From contig CAWADP010000006.1 in NCBI GenBank assembly GCA_963780805.1, forward strand, positions 186,001-250,000: 64,000 nucleotides of DNA, in the 5' to 3' direction. The notes under the pieces were generated by a model. The model was not told the DNA's origin and did not search any database. It saw nothing but the letters and a program-made list of their open reading frames with translations. Source of the DNA: JASHVB01 sp963780805. GTDB taxonomy: Bacteria; Pseudomonadota; Alphaproteobacteria; Acetobacterales; Acetobacteraceae. Below are positions 8,760-16,010 of the stretch, in pieces (position 1 is the stretch's first letter; each line of letters opens with the position of its first letter). A program made the position numbers and the translations under genes.

Positions 8760-9398
8760 TTAGACGTAACGGAATTGCTGGTCTCGGTTGGCGGGTGGGC
8801 CAGTCGGCGGACCCGTGGCGGCACGAAGAGATATGCTTCGCCGGATGAACGACAGTGGCGCAGGGCTGGCCTCGGCAGGTACAAGTTCGGGCGCCGGCGG
8901 CGGAGCGTCGGCACGGGCCTGCCGCGACAGCAGCAACGCCATGGCTGTCGCCGCGGGAGTCGCCGCGGCCTCACCGATCATGCCGGATACGACGTGGGGG
9001 TTGTCCCACCATTGCAGCCCGCACGGCGGAAGGCCGGCGCGGAAGCCCTCCAGGCTGCCGCCAAACGCCACGATGGCGCGCGACAGTTCCGGCCAGTCCG
9101 GGTGCCCGGGCCCGATGCCTCGGCGGCGGCACGTCCAGGCGATCTGGTTGCCGTAAGCGCCGCGGATCGAGGCGGCGAGCGCCTGCACCGAGCCAAGCGG
9201 CAGGTCTGGCCGGTCGTGCCACCATGCCGGCACCCGGTAGGGACGCAGGCACGCGGCCCAGATGGATTTGAGCAGGCAGCGGATGACCAGCCCGATGAGA
9301 TCGACGAGAGAGCCGGGCGGGGGCGCGGACGCGCTGGGGCCGGACCCTTTGGCATCGCGGGCGGAGGCTTCGGTCAGAGGAGGGTGCATCGGGCACAC
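8760..9398 (-). CDS. Hypothetical protein, paralogue of the product at 12918
   Basis: A 212-residue protein of unknown function. The N-terminus is low in complexity; then come a short hydrophobic segment (LVDLIGLVIRCLL), a W-W-H-D motif near residue 60 and the segment W-P-E-L-S-R-A-I-V-A-F-G-G near residues 100-115. A second Trp-rich stretch (L-Q-W-W-D-N-P-H) follows, and the tail is Pro/Ala-rich. The order WWHD, then W-x-E-L-x-x-A-I-x-x-x-G-G, then W-x-x-N-P recurs in the protein encoded at 12918-13793, so I read the two as divergent paralogues. Both end with the same 3' hairpin motif. The start may be one of several Met residues. No function should be inferred. Confidence 0.5.
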   Translation of the reverse strand: MCPMHPPLTEASARDAKGSGPSASAPPPGSLVDLIGLVIRCLLKSIWAACLRPYRVPAWWHDRPDLPLGSVQALAASIRGAYGNQIAWTCRRRGIGPGHPDWPELSRAIVAFGGSLEGFRAGLPPCGLQWWDNPHVVSGMIGEAAATPAATAMALLLSRQARADAPPPAPELVPAEASPAPLSFIRRSISLRAATGPPTGPPANRDQQFRYV

Positions 9399-9582
9399 GG
9401 TGGGGAGATAGGACTTCGGTCATGCAACGTCAAGCGGTCTTCTGCTAATATTCCTATCAGCGCGATGGAGGTGCAGGGACGCTGCCCGCACCACCGGTGG
9501 CGGACACGATCAAAGGCCGGGCCGGGACTGGCGACAGGAAGCCGTTTCATAACCAGCCCGTATAGACACGTTCGGCGGCCGC

Positions 9583-9711
9583 TCCCCCCGTGTCATCCCG
9601 GGCTTGGCCCGGGCACCCAAGTCTGTGCCGCGCTACAAGCGGAAAGCCGTGGGTGGCCGGCCCCCCCGCCTTCGCAGGGGCAGGATTTCGCCGGCCATGA
9701 CACAGGGGGTG
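9583..9711. repeat. Palindromic dispersed element of about 125 bp in a long gene-free stretch
   Basis: The gap 9399-9827 has no convincing gene. Inside it the outer arms (ccccccgtgtcat near 9583 and atgacacagggggt near 9697) are inverted copies. An inner perfect hairpin cccgggc-ttg-gcccggg lies at 9597-9613. The core resembles the ggccgggxcaagcccggcc palindromes found elsewhere in the window, so this is a full-size member of a dispersed REP-like family. Confidence 0.6.
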
Positions 9712-9827
9712 CCACAGGGGGTGCACGCGCCGCCGGAGAAGTCATTCATTTGGCGGGCCGGTAATTAGGTACCTGTATCCAAGTATCAGGCAACGTGGCC
9801 CAATGGCGATCCGCCGTTATTTGTAGC

Positions 9828-9968
9828 GGCGCGCAATGATGAACGGCCCGACGCGCAATAGAGGTCGGTTTCCGACGCACATTATCTGAGACGGAGCCGG
9901 GCCTCCGGCGCACAATGGCTGAGACTCAGCGCTCAATCGGTGAGACGGACGCGCAATAGATGACTGGC
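9828..9968 (+). repeat. Array of six degenerate ~21-bp motifs ending in the left inverted repeat
   Basis: Six related motifs of the form g-c-g-c-(x)-c-a-a-t followed in several copies by t-g-a-g-a-c-g-g. The caat-like ends fall near 9837, 9859, 9883, 9916, 9937 and 9957, spaced about 20-33 bp. The last copy lies within a 32-bp block (9937-9968) that recurs inverted at 12780-12811 with two mismatches; the central 23 bp (9941-9963) are perfect. Multiple subterminal transposase-binding repeats are a known feature of IS21-family ends, but no istA or istB gene is present. The array could equally be a multi-site operator. Confidence 0.6.
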
Positions 9969-10312
9969 AGCGCTCGGCGGCCGGGATCTCGCGAGAAACC
10001 CGGCGCAGGCGTAACTTTACGCGGTCATTTTGCTCCAATAGGGTCAAGACCCTGGGATGCCGTCGCCCCAGAACGCCGTAAGCCACCCTTCACCCTTATT
10101 GAGACGAGGAAAATGCCTCATGCCAGCGCCACGGCGCATTGTCGGTTGTGGGTGGGGAGCGGTCGGTCTGCTTCCGGGAAGCGATGGGCCGGATCCGGAC
10201 AATTCGACGCCAGCGACGACCAGAGCGGGGTTGTGTGCGTTGCTTGCCGCGCGTCTTGCAAAAGCCTTTCACGTACGGCATTCTGTGAAATGGAAACGCG
10301 AGTCCCGGCACC
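9969..10312. other. Leader region of the three-gene module; no gene seen
   Basis: A stretch of 344 bp between the left inverted repeat and the first gene. A short palindrome gggtc-aa-gaccc lies near 10040-10051. No ORF here has protein-like composition. It presumably contains the module promoter, but I cannot point to a clear -35/-10 pair. Confidence 0.4.
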
Positions 10313-11617
10313 ATGACCCCTTCGAACGTCCACATCCTTCATCCGACGAGCCCTCCGCTCGCTGGCTTTCTTCGCGTTGGGCATACCGGCCACCACAAGC
10401 TCGAAGCATTGCACGCGGCTGATCGTCTCGGCTTTAGTCGCCTGGTCTTCGACGCCGCGTACGCCGGGGGACAAGCCGACTGTCTCCGTGCCCAGAAGGC
10501 TGCGGGACGAGAGATCGTCATCGACTTGAATGTGGCGGAAACCGCGATGGCTGGCCGTTTTGGATCAGCGATCGGGACGCTGCCATGGGGAAATCCGGAC
10601 CGGCCTTGGGCTCCTGGCGACTTCGGCGCGGCCCGTAACGACGATTTCGCCAAACGCTTCGCCGAGTTTGTAGCGAACATCGGGCCAAGCGCGGTGCTTG
10701 CCCCGGTGCATGTGGCCGAAGGGGACGAGTGGCGATCCATCGACATCCGGGCGACAGAGCGCTTGCGGTTTGAACTGGACAGGGTAGGAGCGAAGGATGT
10801 TGCAATCGACCATCTGGTAATCATCAGCGCCCGAGAATTCCGCGACAGCGAGAAGCGTGCGGCGGTACTCGATGGAGTGGGTGATCTTCCGGTGCAGAAC
10901 CTCTGGGTGCGAGTCTCCGGCTTCGGCGCGACAGCGACCGGGGCGAGGACACGGTACGTGATCGAAGCAGCCCGAAGCCTCCAAGGTCTCGGCTTACCTG
11001 TAGTATTGGACATGGCTGGAGGGTTTGCCGGGCTATCGGCACTCGCGTTTGGGGCGTTCGGCGGCATTAGCCACGGCGCCGGGCAGCGAGAAAGTTTCGA
11101 TCTCGGGCATTGGCTGAAGCCACCGAACGGCAAGGGAGGAGGGACTTCGCTGCGTGCCTACATTCCAGATCTCGACCGCTACCTGACCGAAGAGCAATTG
11201 CAGGCCTTTTTCGCGGTACGCGGGACGAAGGCGCGGTTCGCCTGTGCGGACTCGAGTTGCTGCGGGCGTCACGAGGATATGCTGGAGAACGGCCATGCCC
11301 ACTTCATCACCCAGCGTAGCCGCCAGCTCGAGGCGCTCTCGAAGATTCCACCCTCGCGACGCGCCGAGAATTTTCCCCTGCGTCAGCTCGATCCCGCTGT
11401 GAGATCGACCAGGCAGGCGAGCAAACTCAAGTTCGGTGACGAGGGAGTTCAGAAGGTCGTCGTCGATGCGAAGTCACGACTGACTCGTCTCCGTGATGCT
11501 CTCGGCGCCCTGCACGAGGCGGATGGTGCCGCCGCGCCGATATCTGCTTCGCCACTGTTCCGCTGCAATAGGCCGGGATCAGGTGGCATGGCGGTCATCC
11601 AAGGGGGGCGACCATGA
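10313..11617 (+). CDS. Unknown protein, possible TIM-barrel fold, first gene of RES/Xre module
   Basis: A 434-residue protein I do not recognise with certainty. The first 270 residues alternate short beta strands and helices (for example LVFDAAY, VLAPVHV, DHLVIISARE, LWVRVSGFG, LPVVLDMAGGFAG, GISHGAG), suggesting a (beta/alpha)8 barrel. Residues 311-330 hold a possible metal site: C311, C316, C317, H320, H328 and H330. A barrel followed by a Cys/His cluster loosely recalls tRNA-guanine-transglycosylase/DpdA-like proteins, but this is a weak resemblance and the C-x-C-x-x-C signature is absent. It overlaps the antitoxin start by four bases (ATGA), so the genes are translationally coupled. Confidence 0.6.
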   Translation: MTPSNVHILHPTSPPLAGFLRVGHTGHHKLEALHAADRLGFSRLVFDAAYAGGQADCLRAQKAAGREIVIDLNVAETAMAGRFGSAIGTLPWGNPDRPWAPGDFGAARNDDFAKRFAEFVANIGPSAVLAPVHVAEGDEWRSIDIRATERLRFELDRVGAKDVAIDHLVIISAREFRDSEKRAAVLDGVGDLPVQNLWVRVSGFGATATGARTRYVIEAARSLQGLGLPVVLDMAGGFAGLSALAFGAFGGISHGAGQRESFDLGHWLKPPNGKGGGTSLRAYIPDLDRYLTEEQLQAFFAVRGTKARFACADSSCCGRHEDMLENGHAHFITQRSRQLEALSKIPPSRRAENFPLRQLDPAVRSTRQASKLKFGDEGVQKVVVDAKSRLTRLRDALGALHEADGAAAPISASPLFRCNRPGSGGMAVIQGGRP

Positions 11618-11952
11618 GCAGCGCGGTTGCCCGCTTGGTCGAAGATCTGCGCACACGCGGCGGCCTCAAGGGGTCGGATCTCGCCAACATCACTCATGTC
11701 TCGCAGGCCACGGTTTCGCGGTGGGCTGCTGGGAAGGCCGCACCGCAGCCCAGGACACAGCTCGCCATTTCCGACTTGCGCTACGTCGTTGATCGTTTGG
11801 CAGAGTATTATAGTCCTGAGGAGACCCGTCTATGGCTGTACGCACGCCACCCTCTGTTGGACGGTGCGCGAGCCGTCGATCTGATCCATGCTGGTGGCGC
11901 AGATCGTGTTTTGGCTGTGATTGACAGCCTGTCCGATGCCACCTTCACGTGA
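11614..11952 (+). CDS. Xre/MbcA/ParS-type antitoxin
   Basis: A 112-residue protein. Residues 15-45 form a helix-turn-helix (G-S-D-L-A-N-I-T-H-V-S-Q-A-T-V-S-R-W) and residues 55-112 match the pattern of the DUF2384-type toxin-binding domain (E-T-R-L-W-L-Y-A-R-H-P-L-L-D-G, then A-V-D-L-I). This pairing is the usual antitoxin for RES toxins: the C-terminus wraps the toxin while the HTH autoregulates the operon. It overlaps the preceding gene and the following toxin by four bases each. The antitoxin-then-toxin order is standard. A likely target for autoregulation is the motif array at 9828-9968, though that is 1.6 kb upstream. Confidence 0.85.
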   Translation: MSSAVARLVEDLRTRGGLKGSDLANITHVSQATVSRWAAGKAAPQPRTQLAISDLRYVVDRLAEYYSPEETRLWLYARHPLLDGARAVDLIHAGGADRVLAVIDSLSDATFT

Positions 11953-12521
11953 CAATGAGCGGCCTTTCTCGCCAGCATGATCGAGAACTGCTGGACGCCC
12001 TTGAGTTGCGTCCTTCCGAAGCGTTCGGCGGCGAGACTTGGAGGGTGACAGCGAAAGGCCGCGATCCACTGCGCGGATCGACTGCCGGCGGTCGTTGGAG
12101 CCCGCCCGGCGAGTTCGAGGTTCTCTACACCAGCCTTGCGCGGGCGGGCGCTCTCGCCGAAATAGGCTACCGACTCTCATTGGAGCCGGTTTGGCCAAGT
12201 CGCCTCGAGCACGAACTCCACCGGATCACAGCTCAAACAAATAACTCGCTTCGCTTCGCCGACGTGAGTAGCCTGTCCACGTTAGGGGTGGACGTCAGGC
12301 GTTATACCAACTTCGAGTACACCGTCACCCAGGCGATCGCAGCGGCCGCCTTCTTTCTCGATTTCGACGGATTGATTGTGCCGAGCGCACGAATTACGGA
12401 ACTCAATCTGGTAATCTTTTGTGAAAAGCTCGACATCGGCGAGCGGCTGAAGGTCGAGACTTCTGAGCTTGTAGATTGGTCTGCGTGGCGATCACAGCAT
12501 CGGAAGCGGGCCGCCAAGTAG
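11949..12521 (+). CDS. RES-domain toxin (NAD+-depleting)
   Basis: A 190-residue protein with the RES-domain hallmarks: G-G-R-W-S-P-P-G-E-F (about residues 47-56) followed by L-Y-T-S-L, a conserved Glu in A-L-A-E-I-G-Y-R-L (E71), and P-S-A-R (S146) near the end. The family is named for its conserved Arg, Glu and Ser. Characterised members such as MbcT and ParT consume NAD+ or ADP-ribosylate targets, stopping growth. All three signature positions appear intact, so the toxin is predicted active. It starts four bases inside the antitoxin gene. It is cytoplasmic, with no signal or membrane segment. Confidence 0.88.
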   Translation: MTMSGLSRQHDRELLDALELRPSEAFGGETWRVTAKGRDPLRGSTAGGRWSPPGEFEVLYTSLARAGALAEIGYRLSLEPVWPSRLEHELHRITAQTNNSLRFADVSSLSTLGVDVRRYTNFEYTVTQAIAAAAFFLDFDGLIVPSARITELNLVIFCEKLDIGERLKVETSELVDWSAWRSQHRKRAAK

Positions 12522-12779
12522 ATGCTCGTACAATCAGCGTTGAAGTCGGACCTCGGTCAAGAACGCCGAAGTTTCCTGATTGGGTGATCTCGAAATCGGA
12601 AATTCGGCGGCATCTATTAGCGGTACCCACGCGCCCGCAGCCGACACCGTGGCGGTCGGTTGGGATGGCAGCATCGCACGCGAAGCCGTTATCAGGAGGG
12701 GCTCGTTAACGTCTGCTTCCGGGATCGTTGGATAACCTGCCCTACGATCGCTATGGGTCGCAAGCGGCGGTCGTGCGTC
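12522..12779. other. Intergenic region after the toxin gene; no gene seen
   Basis: Between the toxin stop and the right inverted repeat I find only short ORFs without protein-like composition. No terminator hairpin with a T-run is evident. Confidence 0.4.
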
Positions 12780-12811
12780 GCCAATCATCTATTGCGCGTC
12801 CGTCTCATCGA
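12780..12811 (-). repeat. Right inverted repeat of the module
   Basis: The reverse complement of 9937-9968 with two mismatches; the perfect core is 12785-12807. Unlike the left side, there is only one clear copy here, though gtgcgtcgccaat just inside (12771-12784) may be a degenerate second motif. Confidence 0.75.
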
Positions 12812-12874
12812 ACTTGAAGTCCAACCAGAACGCAGGCGATGACGGCTTCAGTCGCGATATCCTGGTCGTCGGAC

Positions 12875-12912
12875 CGAATCGCGACGGCGGGACCAGCCGT
12901 CGCCGGCCCCGT
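12875..12912. repeat. 3'-flanking hairpin motif, copy of 8718-8756
   Basis: The same cgaatc...ggcgggacc...gcc...gccccgt pattern as at 8718, here five bases past the stop of the minus-strand gene at 12918. On the minus strand it can form gccg-gcga-cggc. Its matching position suggests that it travels with the paralogous gene. Confidence 0.5.
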
Positions 12913-12917
12913 GCGCG

Positions 12918-13793
12918 TCACATCTCGATGGTGCGTCCAGCCCGCAGGTTCAGGGCGGGCGGGCGCAGGCAGGCGTCAGCCCCGGAAATGCGCGGCGGTT
13001 GCCAAGGCGGCGCCGGTTCCATCATCCATATTTCGGGGGACAGGTCGGGATTGAATCGCCACCGCATGTCGCGGATCAAGAGACGCACGTGGTCGCCGCC
13101 GTAGCAGTTGATGGCGTCCTTCAGCTCGTTCCACGTCGCACGGTCGTAGTCGCAGTCCAGGACGCGGAGATCCTCGACGATCTCGGCGATGACAGCGCCC
13201 TCGGGACGACTGCGGACCTCGGCCGCGGCTTCCTCCATCGTGGGCACGTGGTTGGGGTCGTGCCACCAGGGCGGGGCCTTGGCGTCCCCTGCGGCCGGCG
13301 GGCCGGAGCGCGGATTGCCGGGGGACGACAGGCGAATGGCGGTTGGACCGCGCAGCTCATGGCCGCCGGCGGCACGCTCGCGGAGCCAGGCTTCGAGTGC
13401 GGCGGCGCGCATCAGGCCGCGGGTGAGGCGGCGGAGGATCACGCCGAGATCGCGGGTTTGGAACCAATAGACGAGCGTCCGGGCCAGCGGCTCGGCGGGA
13501 TGCTCGCGAACCGCGGTGGCGAGCAGGGTGCCATAGGCGATGAGCCAGCGGACGATGCTGATGACACGGCCGATGCGGCTGGGTTCGGCGGGGGCGGTGG
13601 CGGGGGCGGGGCGGGGTGGGCGGTGGCGGGCTGATCGGGAGGCGCGGTGGGAGCGGCTGGTGCCGCGGGCGCGGGGGACACGGTGGTGCCTCGGTCGGCC
13701 CGACTGGGATCGGGCTGGAGGGTAGGGACGACGGGAAGGGTAGAGGGTGGTAGACACGAGAGGAATAAAAGCATATATCGCGGACGGTGTCAA
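12918..13793 (-). CDS. Hypothetical protein, paralogue of the product at 8760
   Basis: Unknown function. From about residue 70 there is an amphipathic/hydrophobic helix (GRVISIVRWLIAYGTLLA), then P-P-W-W-H-D-P-N-H near residue 190, W-N-E-L-K-D-A-I-N-C-Y-G-G near 235 and W-R-F-N-P-D near 255. This is the same order of motifs as in the 8760 gene. The start is uncertain. The TTG at 13793 coincides with the -35 box of the promoter below, so translation more likely begins at GTG 13757 or further in. The 13500-13770 stretch is Pro/Arg-rich in this frame and Pro/Ala-rich in the neighbouring frame (an ATG at 13774), so an indel near 13570 is possible. Confidence 0.45.
   Translation of the reverse strand: MTPSAIYAFIPLVSTTLYPSRRPYPPARSQSGRPRHHRVPRARGTSRSHRASRSARHRPPRPAPATAPAEPSRIGRVISIVRWLIAYGTLLATAVREHPAEPLARTLVYWFQTRDLGVILRRLTRGLMRAAALEAWLRERAAGGHELRGPTAIRLSSPGNPRSGPPAAGDAKAPPWWHDPNHVPTMEEAAAEVRSRPEGAVIAEIVEDLRVLDCDYDRATWNELKDAINCYGGDHVRLLIRDMRWRFNPDLSPEIWMMEPAPPWQPPRISGADACLRPPALNLRAGRTIEM
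13765..13793 (-). promoter_or_regulatory. Sigma-70-type promoter
   Basis: Read on the minus strand: -35 TTGACA (13793-13788), a 17-bp spacer and -10 TTTTAT (13770-13765). A perfect -35 and ideal spacing make it a plausible promoter for the minus-strand gene ending at 12918. Confidence 0.5.
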
Positions 13794-14002
13794 ATGAATT
13801 TTTTCCGTCCTGTTTTTCCAGCTTCTCGACCGCCGCCTTCAGCGATAACGGCGAGGATCGAGGGATGACGACCAAGACGGGGACCTATCCGCTGCGCCAT
13901 AACGATGGACCCCTGGGCGGCGAGCACCCCGCAGACCAGTGAGCAGCAGTAGATGCCGGCAGCGGTTTCGGTGTAGGTTCAAACTGGCGAACGGGTTTGA
14001 TT

Positions 14003-14554
14003 ATGCCGTCCACACTTGATCATATCGAAAAGACACTCGGCGATGCGTACCGCAAGGAAATCGACCAAGAGGAGAATGTTTGGCGATCCTTGCCATTCTT
14101 CGCCGCGACGCTGGCACTCCAGCTCGCTGCTATGTTTCAAATAGTAGACCGCCTTCCTTCGACCGGAACTGGGGCATGGTTGGATGCGGTAGGGTGCATC
14201 GGGATCGCCGCACTGGCGACTTTGATCGCACTCGGATTTCTTTCTGCTTCAATATTTATGGCACGATTCCGATATGTCGCGCCCGAGCCGGAGCTTCTCG
14301 ATTATGCCGAAGGACTAGACTCCGACGAGCGGCAGATGGTGGCCGATGGGCGCGAAGACCCGGTCGACGCGGTAGCTACCCTCAAGCGGACCTTGGCTCG
14401 CCAGTACGCCGTAGCTACCCATCATAACCGGCAAATCAATCAGCGGCGCGCTCTCTGGCGATCTATCGCTGGGCTTGCTACATTGGTGTCCGTTCTGGCG
14501 ACTTTGTTTCTGGTTGCCGACGTGACCCTGCGTTACGCTCCGAAGGTGCACTAA
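14003..14554 (+). CDS. Hypothetical membrane protein with three transmembrane segments
   Basis: A 183-residue protein of unknown function. A short charged N-terminus (HIEKTLGDAYRKEIDQEENVW) is followed by two transmembrane segments (about 32-50 and 62-90), a long charged cytoplasmic middle (EPELLDYAEGLDSDERQMV...) and a last transmembrane helix near the C-terminus (about 150-172). I prefer ATG 14003 over the TTG two codons upstream. The gene is four bases upstream of the next one and probably cotranscribed with the small genes to 15124. Confidence 0.6.
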   Translation: MPSTLDHIEKTLGDAYRKEIDQEENVWRSLPFFAATLALQLAAMFQIVDRLPSTGTGAWLDAVGCIGIAALATLIALGFLSASIFMARFRYVAPEPELLDYAEGLDSDERQMVADGREDPVDAVATLKRTLARQYAVATHHNRQINQRRALWRSIAGLATLVSVLATLFLVADVTLRYAPKVH

Positions 14555-14558
14555 GGCC

Positions 14559-14852
14559 ATGGCAAAACACGAGATAACATCGCTGGCTCCCGGATCATTG
14601 GCCCCCCGGTCGGGGCTCTATGAACAAATTGGCCCGCATGGTCGGACCGGCACGCAGATCAAGGTCCATGTTGGGCATCCCCTACCGCAGACGATTGACC
14701 CCGCATCGGGCTGGGAATTGGTTACGTCCAGTGAAGAGCGACGTGCCCCAGAAATGCAGGTGATCACCAAAGGCTGGTGGACCTTGAGAGAGGAACGGGC
14801 GCCTGTGGAGGAATTGGAGCAGGAGGACCGCGATGAGCAACGACAAGCCTAG
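14559..14852 (+). CDS. Small YjzC-like protein
   Basis: A 97-residue cytoplasmic protein. Residues 15-60 read P-R-S-G-L-Y-E-Q-I-G-P-H-G-R-T-G-T-Q, then V-x-x-G-x-P-L-P-Q-T and G-W-E-L-V. That is the pattern S-G-x-Y-x-x-x-G-P-x-G-x-x-G-x...L-P-x-T shared by small YjzC-like proteins of unknown function. The remainder is Glu-rich. Its 3' end overlaps the next small ORF. Confidence 0.55.
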   Translation: MAKHEITSLAPGSLAPRSGLYEQIGPHGRTGTQIKVHVGHPLPQTIDPASGWELVTSSEERRAPEMQVITKGWWTLREERAPVEELEQEDRDEQRQA

Positions 14853-15042
14853 CTCTCGAAGCCTCGACACCTCAGTCCGACAGGGTAGCCCGAATCCGCG
14901 GCCCTCTGCAATCACTCCACCGCAACCATTACCCTCGAAGACCTCGGCTTCACCGACTTCGCCTCGCCCGGCACCGCGTCCGGCTCCGCCGATGCAAGAA
15001 TGCATAAAGAGCTCCCCTCCGGGAACACTTCGGAAGAGCTAG
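14833..15042 (+). CDS. Small Pro/Ser-rich ORF, possibly frameshifted
   Basis: 69 codons starting MSNDKPSSRSLDTS. A strong AGGAGG (14821-14826) lies six bases before the ATG, inside the end of the upstream gene, so initiation here is credible. From about 14905 the coding signature (third-position GC, balanced amino acids) is better in the +1 frame, which reads T-I-T-L-E-D-L-G-F-T-D-F-A-S-P-G-T and on to S-E-E-L-G-K-W. A one-base indel near 14900 may therefore disguise a longer protein. Confidence 0.35.
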   Translation: MSNDKPSSRSLDTSVRQGSPNPRPSAITPPQPLPSKTSASPTSPRPAPRPAPPMQECIKSSPPGTLRKS

Positions 15043-15046
15043 GCAA

Positions 15047-15124
15047 ATGGCCGACAAACCACAGTCGCCACCCACGGACGCTCCCGCTCAGCCTCCGAAG
15101 GGCAACGGGCAGATGCCGGAATAG
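15047..15124 (+). CDS. 25-residue Pro-rich microprotein candidate
   Basis: ATG 15047 to TAG 15124, beginning MADKPQSPPTDAPAQPPK. It follows the previous ORF by four bases and has ggaagag about ten bases upstream. It may be the true C-terminus of the preceding gene after an indel rather than a separate peptide. Confidence 0.25.
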   Translation: MADKPQSPPTDAPAQPPKGNGQMPE

Positions 15125-15200
15125 AATCAGGGGCATGCCTGAGGCGATCGCCCCCCGTGGGGGACGCCGCTCATGATCAAGCAGCGATTAGATTTCCGCA

Positions 15201-16010
15201 TCAGGCGCATTTCTCCGTCCCAAGCCCCTCCGCCTGCACCCGATACAACGCGACCGCATTGTCCCAGAACACCCGTTGCGCCAGTGCCGGCCCCAGCACG
15301 GACTCGACCAGCTCGATATCGTCCGGCGCGAACGGCCGCTGCGCGCGGGTGGAGGGAATATCGGTCCCGAACACCAGCGCCCGAGCATTGATCCGCGCGA
15401 TTTGCTCCAGCACCCCGGGCACATTCATCCGCACGCGCCCGAAGCCCGAGGCCTTCACATTGCAGCCGGCGGTCACCAGATCGAGCAATACTGGCAGGCC
15501 CGCCTCGGTCATGCCCAGGTGGTCGATGCACAACCGCGGCAGCTTCGACAGCGTGCCGACATGCGGGCCGATCGTCGCCGCATCGATGTACATTTCGGCG
15601 TGCCAACCGGCGATGGCATGACAGCGCTGGGCGAACGCCACCACGTTGTCCATGCCCTCGATACTGCCGCGGAACAGATTGAATCGGACGGCGCGCACGC
15701 CAAGCGCATCGAGGCGCAGGATCTCCGCATCGGGGCAATCGGCGGGAAGCTGCGTCACGCCGACCCAACCCGCGCCGAGCCGCGGCAGGGCATCCATCAG
15801 GTAGGTCTGGTCGAAGCCCTGGAACGACCCCGACACGACGGCGCCGGCGACCACCCCGAGCGGCCGGGTCTGCGCGACATAGTCCTCCAACGGGAAATGC
15901 GCGGGGGAAAAACCCTGGTTGGGAGTGACGGGAAACCGATGGTCGATGATGTGCATGTGGGAGTCGAAAATCCGGCGCTGGCGAAGCGTTGGTTCCGCGG
16001 TGTCGGTCAT
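15201..16010 (-). CDS. Amidohydrolase, 2-pyrone-4,6-dicarboxylate lactonase-like
   Basis: A 269-residue metal-dependent hydrolase of the amidohydrolase-2 type. It has the N-terminal metal motif F-D-S-H-M-H-I-I-D (about residues 15-23), H-x-E-M-Y near 140, I-D-H-L-G near 165 and V-F-G-T-D-I-P near 220. These are the metal and catalytic positions of the PDC-lactonase/LigI-like branch of the superfamily. Characterised relatives open lactone rings in aromatic acid degradation; the exact substrate here is unknown. It stands alone on the minus strand, 144 bp from the radical SAM gene, with no local aromatic operon (the nearest is at 51.8-55 kb). Confidence 0.75.
   Translation of the reverse strand: MTDTAEPTLRQRRIFDSHMHIIDHRFPVTPNQGFSPAHFPLEDYVAQTRPLGVVAGAVVSGSFQGFDQTYLMDALPRLGAGWVGVTQLPADCPDAEILRLDALGVRAVRFNLFRGSIEGMDNVVAFAQRCHAIAGWHAEMYIDAATIGPHVGTLSKLPRLCIDHLGMTEAGLPVLLDLVTAGCNVKASGFGRVRMNVPGVLEQIARINARALVFGTDIPSTRAQRPFAPDDIELVESVLGPALAQRVFWDNAVALYRVQAEGLGTEKCA

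Larger units (their letters stand above)
9937..12811. mobile_element. Putative non-autonomous mobile cassette carrying a RES/Xre toxin-antitoxin module
   Basis: The block 9937-9968 and the inverted copy 12780-12811 (30 of 32 bases identical) enclose three plus-strand genes and no transposase. The enclosed DNA is visibly less GC-rich than its surroundings. The flanking minus-strand genes at 8760 and 12918 are paralogues. I infer a cassette mobilised in trans, or what remains of an IS21-like element that captured or was replaced by the module. Exact outer ends and target-site duplication could not be fixed by eye. Confidence 0.4.

Noticed and set aside
6192..9764. A 1190-codon open frame on the plus strand opposite mutS and the NHL gene
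   Set aside because: It is antisense to genes with clear family motifs, its translation is rich in Arg/Gly/Gln without any domain, and long antisense frames are expected at this GC content. The same applies to the long antisense frames at 15276-17579, 31638-33653, 34279-35850, 42441-44711 and 58809-60926 and on the minus strand at 35993-37453 and 38164-39510.
9400..10312. istA/istB-like transposase next to the left repeat array
   Set aside because: None of the six frames between 9400 and 10312, or between 12522 and 12918, shows a DDE transposase, HTH or AAA+ ATPase motif.
10313..11617. Firm assignment of the first module gene as a tRNA-guanine transglycosylase or DpdA
   Set aside because: The C-x-C-x-x-C-x(n)-H zinc signature and the catalytic Asp motifs of that family cannot be matched; only a loose architectural resemblance remains.
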